DNA from: Simmondsia chinensis
Lineage: Eukaryota > Streptophyta > Magnoliopsida > Caryophyllales > Simmondsiaceae
NCBI GenBank assembly: GCA_018398585.1
Contig: JAGTTD010000010.1
Span: forward strand, 6,279,501-6,343,500
Reading direction: 5' to 3'
DNA: 64,000 bases
Positions 22,947 to 34,900 of the stretch are shown here, piece by piece (the first letter of the stretch is position 1; every line of letters begins with the position of its first letter). The notes beneath the pieces are model-generated. The model was not told the origin of the DNA. It saw nothing but the letters and a program-made list of their open reading frames with translations, and ran no database searches. The position numbers and the translations under genes are program-made.

Positions 22947-25900
22947 CTAATCAAACTGCTGCCGAAGCTGCATCTCAGTCTCACTTTTCCAGGTAGCATG
23001 GGATGACTGGCCTCTCATCCTCTTGACCTTCTCTTTATCTTTGACAGTTGAGCCCTTCTTCTTAGATTCGTCCGAAGGACATACTGGACACACCATCCCC
23101 AGCGCGCTCGAGTACGTCTTTGGTATTCCGCATTGCAAACACATGCTGAAACGCCGCCGTACATGCAATCAGATTTTACTCATAAACAACATAAAAGATC
23201 CCATGTTACCTAGACTCTCCATTCTACTCTGAGGTATTCATGTAGGATAAAGGTACTTACACTTCAAATTAAAGTAAAAACTTTGAAAAATAGCTGCGTC
23301 TAACCTCTGGACACTTCCACGTGTCCAACTCTCATATCCAAGTTCGGTTAACATAGGAACAAAAATCAATGATTCAGGAATGATCCTATGAAGAGAAAGC
23401 TGTGAAAGGGCCAACGTGATGATACATCTGAGGTATAGTCGTATAGAACATGAGGAATGAATCCATTTGAAGAGTTACTTTAACACTGTTGGTCCCTAAC
23501 GATTTTAAATTTGTTCAAATTGGTCTCTCATCTTTTCTTTTGTTCAAAATGGTTCCTAATGTGATAGAATTGGTCCCTCATCTTTTTAACTTTTACCTAA
23601 TTTCCGTCACTAGGAGGCGGGGCCAATTCTGAAGGGAAAAAAGCTGAAGAACTAATTAGAACAAAGCTATAAACATTAAGGGACCATTTTAAACAGATGA
23701 AAGTATTAGAGACCAATTTAAATAAACTTGTAAACATCAGCAACCAAGGGCGTAACTCCATATATCAACTGGACTGCCATGCAAAAGAAAAACAGAAATT
23801 GTGCTTCATTCTGGACTGCCATTCTCATTCTTTTGGATAAAACTGGTTCAAAAACCTAATATCCAACAGCCATGATTCCGAGAGCACACAATTCTTGGAC
23901 TGGCTGAAAGAGGAAATGGGAAGCTGAGATCTGTACAGCCATTCTTCACTAGTTCACGAGACCAGTTTCAAAGGACAGGACAGTTGAACTATTACTATAA
24001 CGAATTGACATTTGTGGATCGTTCCTGATTCAAGAATCTTCTATCTATGCTTGGAACTATTGCATCAAATACTCCCACCTGTAGAAATTAAATGTGCGGT
24101 AGGCCAAAATCCAGACTTCTCTTGTCTTACCCCTTGTTTGACCCATGGAACTGGATTTTAACCAAAAGCCATATATTCTAATTCCTTGGGGTAGGGAGAA
24201 GGAATTTTAATTCAACATTAACTCTACCAACTTGAAACCCAAAATAATTCAACTCAATTGACAAGAACGAAAAGATGACTCAAAATTAAAACACTCGAAC
24301 TAACCTAAAAATTTGACCCAAAACTCAAAATGACTAAACTTGAATCACTTGAACACGACTTGACCTAACTCAATCTAAACTTAGACCTGATCTAACCCAA
24401 AATTAGAAATGACTCAAACTCAAAATGACCCTACTTGGCTTGGACCTAATGTGATGCTCTAAGATGACCCTATACCGGAGATAACCCAATGTAATGGACC
24501 TAAAACTTGCGTATGACTCAAACTAAAAGTGATCCGACCAGACTCGATCCAGCCTAAATTTGACCCGACCCCAAGTAACTCGAAATTAGAAGCAATGCAA
24601 CTTGATTAGCCTGAATCAAGATGGCTCGAGCCGAAGGTCACCCTACCCGACTCAAACCTGGCTCTTGCTAACCTAGATCCCAAAATGAACACACCTAATT
24701 AACACAAAATCCAAGACAACGGAGCATATGATATTATCTGACCCAACTAAAACCATACCTGAGTGGACCGGAAACTCGACATGACTCGAACCTAAAATGA
24801 TTTGATCCGACCTAAGGCCAATCCTATTTGTTCCAAAACGCGAAATAATCCAACTCAATTGGCCAAAAATTCAAGATGATTAATAATGAAATTACAATTC
24901 CAACTTTCAATTTCTTTGATCATCCAACTAATGGAATTTCAATTCCTCATAATTCGAATTAGAATTGTAATTCCATAATCCAATTTCATTTGTTAAGCAG
25001 AGCATGAGTGTACTCAAACTAAAATGCAGGGTGAAAGAAACTCAGTTGCAAGGGGGAGTTGGGGTTCATATTCCTGGGGTTAGAGGAAGAAAGGCCAGTA
25101 CAGCATACTCATCGTTTTGAGATGGAGAAGGTGTACCTTGGCTTATGAGAGGAACTCTCTGGATTTGAAGAACCTTTCTGAGCTTGAGCTGAAGATGTTG
25201 GCCGATGGCTGCCTTCAATATCGCTTCTCACTCGCTCATGAACACCAACTAACTGAGCCCTGGACTCCACCACAGCACCTATAGAACAGAACACGCTAGA
25301 AATGATTTTCAACCCCAGAAAACATAAACAAGAAAAGTCGTAGCAATAGCAACATATCAAGAAGTTAATTGGATTCTAAGCAGGAAATAACAACATAGAC
25401 GTAAAATCTATGCCCCTTAGTGCACGAAACGTTTCCACTGTTAGGCATACTTTGTAGTTAATGCTGCTTGTGTGAGGAAACGAACCACTGCAGGAAGGGG
25501 GGCTACTCACTACAACCTCGAGCATTATCAATATCTTGGCTTGGCTTTAAGAAATCATATTCGGTAATTGGCAAAGTAAAATGTCCATGAAGCTCCGTCC
25601 ATCAGTTCCACCAGGCAGAGGACATCTTGAGACACATATTTGCAACCCGCCACGTGGATGTATGTACAATGACCATTAATGAGGTTTCAGTAAAAAAATA
25701 AAAACATAATCTAATCTAATGAATAAGGGTCTTTTTACAGAAAACAACCTCGTGAAATTGAATGCTTTCGAAGCACCACCATTTCCAGAGAAAAAGAACA
25801 ACTTTACAGAAAACACCGATATTGGATGGGTTAAATAGTATAAGCGTATAAATATTGGGTTGTTATCATGCTTTCATGCCCAAATAGTTGCTCAAATTTG

Positions 25901-28900
25901 ATATTCATTTTTTCAAAAAGGCGATTGTTTAAAAACACAACATATGAGATGGTTTTCTTTTGAAAAACTCTAGGAATGATGTTAAAAGACTGAACAAGGA
26001 TGAAACCGCCAATAAATACCAATGGGGGCCTTTGTTTGTCCTAATGCACTACTTATGGGATTTTCGGTAGCAATCTTTTCATTTCCATATAATCACCAGT
26101 TACGCATCCCAATCTTTTGACAGTCTCGGCCAAGATACCTTCCAAGTGTAGTACTCATTTCAATCAGCTTTATAACTCACTAAAAACATTTTTAAAAATG
26201 CGGCAACAGTGACATACCAATATCTCGATGTGTTTTGTTACGGTAACACGGACATGGGCGCCAATGAGGCCTTGGTCCAACGGTAAAAACACCACTCAAG
26301 TTGAAACCCAAGGATGAGTACTACGTTCAGCTTTGCTAACCTACTAAAAAACTATCTCCATTCACAATGAGCAGGTTTTAGCGATCGTTAGGCGATATGT
26401 TTGACATCAGCCAATTCAAAGCATTAAATCTATTATCTCTTTGAAACAAAGCAGCACTTTGCCTCACTATGTGTCTCTTACTTTCATGGTAATCCCCTTC
26501 CCTCTGTCCAACTAGCAGGCTTTTGCTATCGTTAAGTTAAAAGCTTCTTTCACAATGTGTTGGTTTTTTGCTGTCATTGGGTTATATGTTTAACACTAGC
26601 CAGTTCAAAGGACTAACTCTATTATTTCTTCGAAACAAAGCAGTAATTTGCCTCACTATGGGTCTCTTACTTACACGGGAATCCCCTTTTCTATGAGTGG
26701 TAAGATGAAGACTTCACTTCGAGTTCATGAACTATTTTATAGATATCTTGTTCTATGAAAATTATTCATCACTTAATGTAAGTCTCTTAATGCTCTCAGG
26801 GATAAAGTCACACATCACCCTATCAGAACACTACATGCCAAGACAAATGTTCTCATATTACACTATGTAGATTCTTTCTAGGTTTTGTTTGGATGTCCCA
26901 AATCTGGTTCCAGAATTCAGAAACCAAATACACTATTCTTTCAACAGTATATGTTCATCTACAGGCAAATAAACTTACCACCTCATTTAAACACAACATA
27001 ACTCCAATAATTTTGGCTCCACGGAAGTGTAGCAGATTTGGCGATAGCATGAGTGTATAATGACTTCCACGAACCAATGAACAACTTGGATTTCTAATTT
27101 CGTACATTTTATTTTTCATCATTCAATTTGTAAGTTCTTAACATAATTCAACATAACTGATTCTGAAAAATTTAGGGGTTGATTCCTCATTCACTGTACA
27201 TTTATTTTCTCTGAATAACATTTCTTCTTTATCAAGAAAAGGAACATATTAGGGCCAATATGGCAATCGAAGTAACTTAGAAACATGATCACGATGAATT
27301 TGCTTCTACTGCAACCTCATAGTTCAGCAATCTTATTTGAAGCAAGAGAATCTGGCCCCATTTGGTTTATAAGAAATGTTTGAAACGATAGTTTCTCTCC
27401 AGAAATCTTTTTTGGCATTACAAACTTCATCATTGGCTTAGCGATTTTTAGATTATAATAGTAGCATTTATGTATTGCAGATGGCAAGTTTTCTAGGTTT
27501 CAGGCATGATGAACCACATAGTAATTAAGGTGTTCTACATAGATACCGACATGATAATTAAGCATTATATCAATTTTTCAGGTTGAAGAAAACTAATTTT
27601 TACATCAATGCAACATAGGCAGGATGCTACCATCAAACTATTAGATGCATATACATCATTAGCAAAGATAATTAGATAAGTCTGGTATTCATCATACAAG
27701 TTGTAAACAACATGACATAGTGATGTAGCACAACTTGCTAATTGAAAACACAATTCAATTTTTATTCATCAAAACTTTTTTTATAATAAATTACAAAGCT
27801 TTCTTTATAGAAAGTTATACCTTAAAAGAATATTAGATAAGATAAATCCTAATCCTAATAGAAAACTAATAAGATAAATCACAAATCTAATAGAAAACTA
27901 ATTTTCTAAATATAAGATAAGCTAAAAACTAAATTAAATAAAACTATGCTGCATCATTCTCCCCGTCGTGAAAAATAATAGTTCGTCCTCGAACGAGAAG
28001 AAGGGCTGCACGAACAATATGGTGAAGTGGACCTAGGTAAGTCTTGTAGCAATTGAGGCTTCAGAGTATGATAAGCTCCATCAACAGAAATCGTCACAAA
28101 GTTGTCAAATCCATTATAAGTTATGCGATGATCAAACTGCCAAGGACGTCCTAGAATGATATCACAATCAAGAAGGTCGCATACAAAAAAGCGTGTGGGA
28201 AAGAGCAAATTCCCAAGTCTCAAATCAATCTTCACTGTAGAGCGCACGATCTTCCCAACATCACCATGTTGGAAACCAAAGAGTTGAATAGGGCGGGAAC
28301 GTTCATGTGGTACCCCAAATTCTTGTGCAACTCGTCTAGATATCAAATTAAAAGCAGCTCCCGTGTCAACAATAGCATGTACGGGTGTTTCATGTCCACA
28401 CCAAGCGGCTACCCCGAAATGTTTAAAAATCGTAGTGCGCGATCCAGGAGGTCTATGATCCTTATTCTTGGACTTAGGGCGGTGAGGAGTAGCAACACGA
28501 ATAATCATCTTCTCATCTTTGCTAGTCTCATCTTCCGATCCTGAATACTCAACTGCCTCAACTATCTCTTCCTTTAATTCACCTATTTCTTCTTCATTAG
28601 CTTCAGCTGATGCCTTATCATTAGATGAATTAGGCTCTACTAGAGTCGCCAGCTTTTTAAACTTCAAAGGACAATCTCGAGCCGGGTGTCCCTTTGCTCC
28701 GCACCCATAACACACGATAGAACTTCTAGGGACCATATCTGACCGAGGACCTAAAGCTTCTCGTTGCATCTTCCATTTACACTCCGCATTTATGGCATAA
28801 GAAGCAGCCATGTCCACAGACTCAAATGTCATGCCATACAACTTTGCCTGAATATGAGATTTAAGACCACCAATATATCTCATGACACGTTGGTGCTCAG

Positions 28901-31900
28901 ACTCCTCAAATGAGCAACGAGTGACAAGTTTCTGAAACTCACGTGTGTATGAATTGACATCTTTATCCGTCATCTTCAAAGAACATAGTTTGGAATATAA
29001 TTCTCGAGCATAATTAAAAGGAACAAATTTTTGAGTCATGGCTTCCTTTAATCGGTTCCAAGTCAAAATAGGACCTTGGAGACCTGGGTGAGTCTCAGTA
29101 TAAATCCACCAACTAAGAGCATATCCCTTGAAACAAGCTACAGCAAAATTAACCCGATCTTCTTGTTTAACCCCTTTACAAGTAAAAATATTCTCCATGT
29201 AACTAATTGTCACAGCTATTTTATGGATTAGATGTGAAGGCGATGAGGTTAACTCACCCAGCCAAAACGAAGTAAAAACGAAAGGAACTCAAGATACTTT
29301 AAAAGGGAAATATAATAGACAAATATCACACGAAATAGAGGGTCATTTTTCATTAATAATTTCTGAGATTACAAGATACCAAATGAATCCAAATTACATA
29401 TATTTATAGACCTTGACAACCCCAAGGTCATGGGTTAACCATTCCCGCCTTTTTCCCTTCTTTCTTCAAGCCGTGTCCCACGTTCTTGTTCATGCCTTGA
29501 ACGGTTATGGTCAGCTTGGTCAATGCACATGTCTTATCATTTTAGGCGCCATATTCAAACAGGCGGTTACTCCTCCTTCAGCCCACTCTTCCTCTTTTCC
29601 CGCTCTTTTCCTTGTTTGAACTAGTCAAAGTCATTCCCACTTCTTTTCCTTTGGCAACCGTCTCCCACATGTGCCACGTGCCCTTTTTTATCATCTTTTA
29701 AGGTCGGGCCTAGTTGGGCCTACGCGTTCCCGGGCCGGGCAAATCGCTACCCATTCGTGCCCTTGGTCCGGCCCAATGCCGTGCCCTGGGTCTTGTCAGG
29801 ACACTGCCAGGACCGTGCCGAGTCCGTGTCATGACACTGTCTGGGGCCGAGCTAGGGCCTTGTCATGACACTGCCCGAGGCCGAGCCTGGGCCTTGTCAT
29901 GACACTGTCCGGAGCCGAGCCTGGGCCTTGCCATGACATTGTCCTGGGCCGTGCCTGGCCCTTGTCATGACCGTATCCTGGGCCTTGCCTGGCCCTTGTT
30001 ATGACACTGTCTTGGGCCGTGCCTGGCCCTTGTCATGACACTGTCTTGGGTCCGCACCCTTAACTGAGTGCGCACCTTGTTCACATGATGCCAATCTTTG
30101 GCAGCCCATTTGACACGGCACAGGCGCAAGGCGCCCACCTGTGCCCCGGTCCGGAGTGTCACGGGTCTTACAAACCTCCCCCACCCGAAGGACCTGACGT
30201 CCTCGGAAGGGAGTTAAGGTACTCCGCAACTTTGTCCTCAAATTGCCACAAAGTTACGTCTCGTTCCCATGTAGCCTCCGTTAAAGGAGTGCCTTTCCAT
30301 AGAACCAAGAAGTTTCGTCTCCTATTCTTTTTACTTTGACCAAACACCCGATGGTCAAGGACCTTTTCCACTTCCTTGGACAATTGCTTCCGAATGGTGG
30401 GCGGCGCCATTCTTTGCTTCAAGTGTGCACCCGTTAGATCCTCAAAGTGAGGTTTAAGAAAACTAACATGAAAAGTTGGGTGCACCTTTAGCCTCTATGG
30501 TAAATCCAAACTGTAAGCGACGGGTCCAACCTTTTTAATAACTTCAAAGGGTCCATCATATTTAGGCACTAAGCTACGATGTACTGTTTTGCTATTTATC
30601 TTTTTCCATATTTGGGGCGTTAGTTTAAGCATTACTTTATCCCCTACTTTAAATTCTATGGGTCTTCTCTTTTTACCCGCATACTTTTTCATTCGCCTAG
30701 CTGCCTTGTCAAGGCTGTCCTTCGCCATGTCAAGGAGCTCTTGTTTGTCTAATGCAAACCGTTGTGCAGCTGGACACTTTCCCACACTTCGCTTCACAAT
30801 TTCGTGTGGGGTGAGAGGCTGCCAACCCATGGCTAACTCAAAAGAACTGAAGCCCGTGGCACTACTCTTATGCAAGTTATAACAAAATTGAGCGGTGTCC
30901 ATGAGCTCCACCCAATTTCTTTGGGATGCGGTCACATAATGCCTTAGGTATTCCTCCAACAAGGCATTTACCCGTTCCGTTTGCCCATCCGTTTGGGGAT
31001 GGTTAGCCGTAGAAAACTTTAATTGAGACCCCATCAAGTTAAACAACGCTGTCCAAAACCGACCCATGAATCTAGAATCTCGGTCGCTTACAATGTCCTC
31101 AGGTAGACAGAAATACTTGACCATGTTTTTTTGTAAAAAAGTTGGGCAGCTTGGTCCGCCGGACAAGCGTTTGGGGCTGCCATGAAAATAGCATACTTAG
31201 AAAACCTATCTACTACAACCATTACAGATTTTTGTCCCTCTACACAAGGAAAACAAGAAATAAAATCCATTGACAAAGACTTCCATGGCTTGTTCGGTAC
31301 TGGTAGCAGTTGTAGGAGACTCGCTTCCTTCCTTCGCTCGAGCTTGTCTTGTTGGCAAACAAGGCATGACTTGACATAGGCCTCGATCTCTTGCCCCATC
31401 TTTGGCCAATAATAGCTACGTTCCAGCAAGGCCTGGGTCCTTTCACGTCCCGGATGTCCGGCCCACTTTGCATCGTGACATTCCCTTAGTAGTTCCACTC
31501 GAATTTTACCTGCAGGGACATATAAACGAGCACCCTGCGCAAAGATTAAGTCATCATCAATCCAGTACCTGCGCACTTCACCACTTATTACCTGCTGTTT
31601 TAACCGTTGGTACAAAGGGTCGGTCCGGGCTGCCTCCTTGACACGTCCAGTGAAGTCCGTCTCAACTCGTGACAAGGCTGCGACAAGCTCTAGAGTCTTG
31701 CGACTTAGGGCATCCGGAACCACATTGTGCCTTCCCTGTTTATGTTCCCATACAAAATCATATTCCTCTACAAACTCTTGCCATCGGGCTTGTTTGGAAG
31801 ACAACTTCTTTTGTGACTAGCCGTTGGCAAGAGTTTGTAGAGGAATATGATTTTGTATGGGAACATAAACAGGGAAGGCACAATGTGGTTCCGGATGCCC

Positions 31901-34900
31901 TAAGTCGCAAGACTCTAGAGCTTGTCGCAGCCTTGTCACGAGTTGAGACGGACTTCACTGGACGTGTCAAGGAGGCAGCCCGGACCGACCCTTTGTACCA
32001 ACGGTTAAAACAGCAGGTAATAAGTGGTGAAGTGCGCAGGTACTGGATTGATGATGACTTAATCTTTGCGCAGGGTGCTCGTTTATATGTCCCTGCAGGT
32101 AAAATTCGAGTGGAACTACTAAGGGAATGTCACGATGCAAAGTGGGCCGGTCATCCGGGACGTGAAAGGACCCAGGCCTTGCTGGAACGTAGCTATTATT
32201 GGCCAAAGATGGGGCAAGAGATCGAGGCCTATGTCAAGTCATGCCTTGTTTGCCAACAAGACAAGCTCGAGCGAAGGAAGGAAGCGGGTCTCCTACAACC
32301 ACTACCAGTACCGGACAAGCCATGGAAGTCTTTGTCAATGGATTTTATTTCCGGTTTTCCTTGTGCAGAGGGACAAAAATCTGTAATGGTTGTAGTAGAT
32401 AGGTTTTCTAAGTATGTTATTTTCATGGCAGCCCCAAACGCTTGTCCGGCAGACCAAGCTGCCCAACTTTTTTACAAAAACGTGGTCAAGTATTTCGGTC
32501 TACCTGAGGACATTGTAAGTAACCAAGATTCTAGATTCACGGGTCGGTTTTGGACAGCGTTGTTTAACTTGATGGGGTCTCAATTAAAGTTTTCTACGGC
32601 TAACCATCCCCAAACGGACGGGCAAACGGAACGGGTAAATGCCTTGTTGGAGGAATACCTAAGGCATTATGTGACCGCATCCCAAAGAAATTGGGTGGAG
32701 CTAATGGACACCGCTCAATTATGTTATAACTTGCATAAGAGTAGTGCCACGGGCTTCAGTCCTTTTGAGTTAGCCATGGGTTGGCAGCCTCTCACCCCAC
32801 ACGAAATTGTGAAGCAAAGTGGGGGAAAGTGTCCAGCTGCACAACGGTTTGCATTAGACAAACAAGAGCTCCTTGACATGGCGAAGGACAGCCTTGACAA
32901 GGCAACTAGGCGAATGAAAAAGTATGCGGATAAAAAGAGAAGACCCTTAGAATTTAAAGTAGGGGATAAAGTAATGCTTAAACTAACGCCCCAAATATGG
33001 AAAAAGATAAATAGCAAAACAGTACATTGTAGCTTAGTGCCTAAATATGATGGACCCTTTGAAGTTATTAAAAAGGTTGGACCCGTCGCTTACCGTTTGG
33101 ATTTACCACAGAGGCTAAAGGTGCACCCAACTTTTCATGTTAGTTTTCTTAAACCTCACTTTGAGGATCTAACGGGTGCACACTTGAAGCAAAGAAGGGC
33201 GTCGCCCACCATTCGGAAGCAATTTTCCAAGGAAGTGGAAAAGGTCCTTGACCATCGAGTGTTTGGTCAAAGTAAAAAGAACCGGAGACGAGACTTCCTG
33301 GTTCTATGGAAAGGCACTCCTTTAACGGAGGCTACATAAGAACGAGACGTAACTTTGTGGCAATTTGAGGACAAAGTTGCGGAGTACCTTAACTCCCTTC
33401 CGAAGACGTCAGGTCCTTCGGGTGGGGGGAGGTTTGTAAGACCCGTGACACTCCGGATCGAGGCACAGGTGGGCGCCTTGCGCCTGTGCCGTGTCAAATG
33501 AGCTGCCAAAGATTGGCATCATGTGGACAAGGTGCGCACTCAATTAAGGGTGCATTAGGCCTCAACGGACCTAGGCCTAAGTGATGGACAAAGTGGGAAC
33601 CAAGACGGACGCGGACCCAAGACAGTGTCATGACAAGGGCCAGGCACGGCCCAGGACAGTGTCATGACAAGGGCAAGGCACGGCCCCGAACAGTGTCATG
33701 ACAAGGGCAAGGCACGGCCCCGGACAGTGTCATGACAAGGGCCAGGCACGGCCCCGGGCAGTGTCATGACAAGGCCCAGGCTCGGCCCCGAGCAGTGTCA
33801 TGACAAGGCCCAGGCTCGGCCCCAGACAGTGTCATGACACGGACCCGGCACGGTCCTGGCAGTGTCCTGAAAAGACCCAGGGCACGGCACTGGTCCGGAC
33901 CAAGGGCACGAATGGGTAGCAATAGGGGCCCGGCCCAGGAACGCGTAGGCCCAATAAGGCCCAACTAGGCCCGACCTTAAAAGATGATAAAAAAGGGCAC
34001 GTGACACGTGGGAGATGGTTACCAAAGGAAAAGAAGTGGGAATGACTTTGACTAGTTCAAACAAGGAAAAGAGCGGGAAAAGAGGAAGAGTGGGCTGAAG
34101 GAGGAGTAACCGCCTGTTTGAATATGGCGCCTAAAATAATAAGACGTGTGCATTGACCAAGCTGACCATAACCGTCCAAGGCATGAAGAAGAACATGGGA
34201 CACCGCTTGAAGAAAGAAGGGAAAAAGGCGGGGAACGGTTAACCCATGACCTTAGGGTTGTCAAGGTCTATAAATATGTGTAATTTGGATTCATTTGGTA
34301 TATTGTAATCGCAGAAATTATTAATGAAAAATGGCCCTCTATTTCGTATGATATTTGTCTCTTATATTTCCCTTTTAAAGTCTCTTGAGTTCATTTCGTT
34401 TTTACTTCGTTTTGGCTGGGCCGTGCCTGGCCCTTGTCTTGACACTGTCCTAGGCCATGCCCGGCCCTTGTCATGACACTGTCCTAGGCCGTGCCTGGCC
34501 CTTGTCATGACATTGTCTTGGGTCCGCGTCCATCTTGGTTCCCACTTTGTCCATCACTTAGGCCTAGGTCCGTTGAGGCCTAATGCACCCTTAACTGAGT
34601 GCGCACCTTGTCAACATGATGCCAATCTTTGGCAGCCCATTTGACACGGCACAGGCGCAAGGCGCCCACCTGTGCCCCAGTCCGGAGTGTCACGGGTCTT
34701 ACACTAATCCAGTCATAAAGTTCTTCAGGGTCCCCTTCCCCTTCAAACTTCGGCAATTCCAATTTCAATCCATAATCAGACTTGTGAGTATTACCTGAAT
34801 CAAAGTCCGAGAGCCTTACTATTTGTGATGTCATGTGTGCAATAGTGTTTGAACTAACATCAGGCTGCTCGAGGACAACTTGCTTCCCATAATGATTCAT

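Larger units (their letters stand above)
23146..25136 (-). other. Intron 3 of the zinc-ribbon gene
   Basis: It has GT at the 25136 side and AG at the 23146 side on the minus strand. It contains the fold-back element at 23488-23750 and the degenerate repeat array at 24126-25005. Confidence 0.75.
29257..34420. repeat. Giant inverted repeat: arms 29257-31783 and 31825-34420, 41-bp spacer
   Basis: Both arms hold LTR plus PPT plus pol 3' end in opposite directions and are very similar along about 2.5 kb (for example TACCAAC...GGTAAAAC repeats in pol and the palindromic GGTGGG.GAGG before each LTR). The spacer (31784-31824) is the true continuation of the left arm's RNase H (KLSSKQA), so the right arm begins abruptly at the Trp codon of RWQEF. 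A transcript through here would fold into a hairpin over 2.5 kb long. Confidence 0.85.
29208..34703 (-). mobile_element. Rearranged palindromic chromovirus (Ty3/gypsy)
   Basis: The insert has proper retrotransposon ends (TGTCACAG on the left, ...GTCTTACA on the right) and 5-bp duplications CTAAT, so it was integrated in the usual way. Inside it is not a normal element. From the right on the minus strand: the first 283 bp of an LTR (34703-34421), then an inverted LTR lacking its last 60 bp (34420-33435), then an inverted 3' pol region (33434-31825), a 41-bp spacer, then pol in normal direction (31783-30173) and a complete 3' LTR (30172-29208). No primer site, gag, protease or RT is present. 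See the two arms below. Confidence 0.85.

Noticed and set aside
22947..23168. A stand-alone 73-codon gene starting at 23168
   Set aside because: The first seven codons lie before a good acceptor (TTTCAG at 23146-23151) and the rest is exon 4 of a larger gene.
29671..29902. Two overlapping plus-strand open frames rich in Gly, Pro and Arg
   Set aside because: They fall in the tandem U3 repeats of the chromovirus LTR and are products of repeat composition.
31669..33339. A 556-codon open frame that looks like a large host gene
   Set aside because: From about 31825 it is the inverted integrase-chromodomain part of a chromovirus; its first 50 codons are antisense of the other arm. It has no start of its own.
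33623..33850. CRISPR-like regularly spaced repeat array
   Set aside because: Units are contiguous imperfect tandem repeats in an LTR U3 with no unique spacers, in a plant genome.
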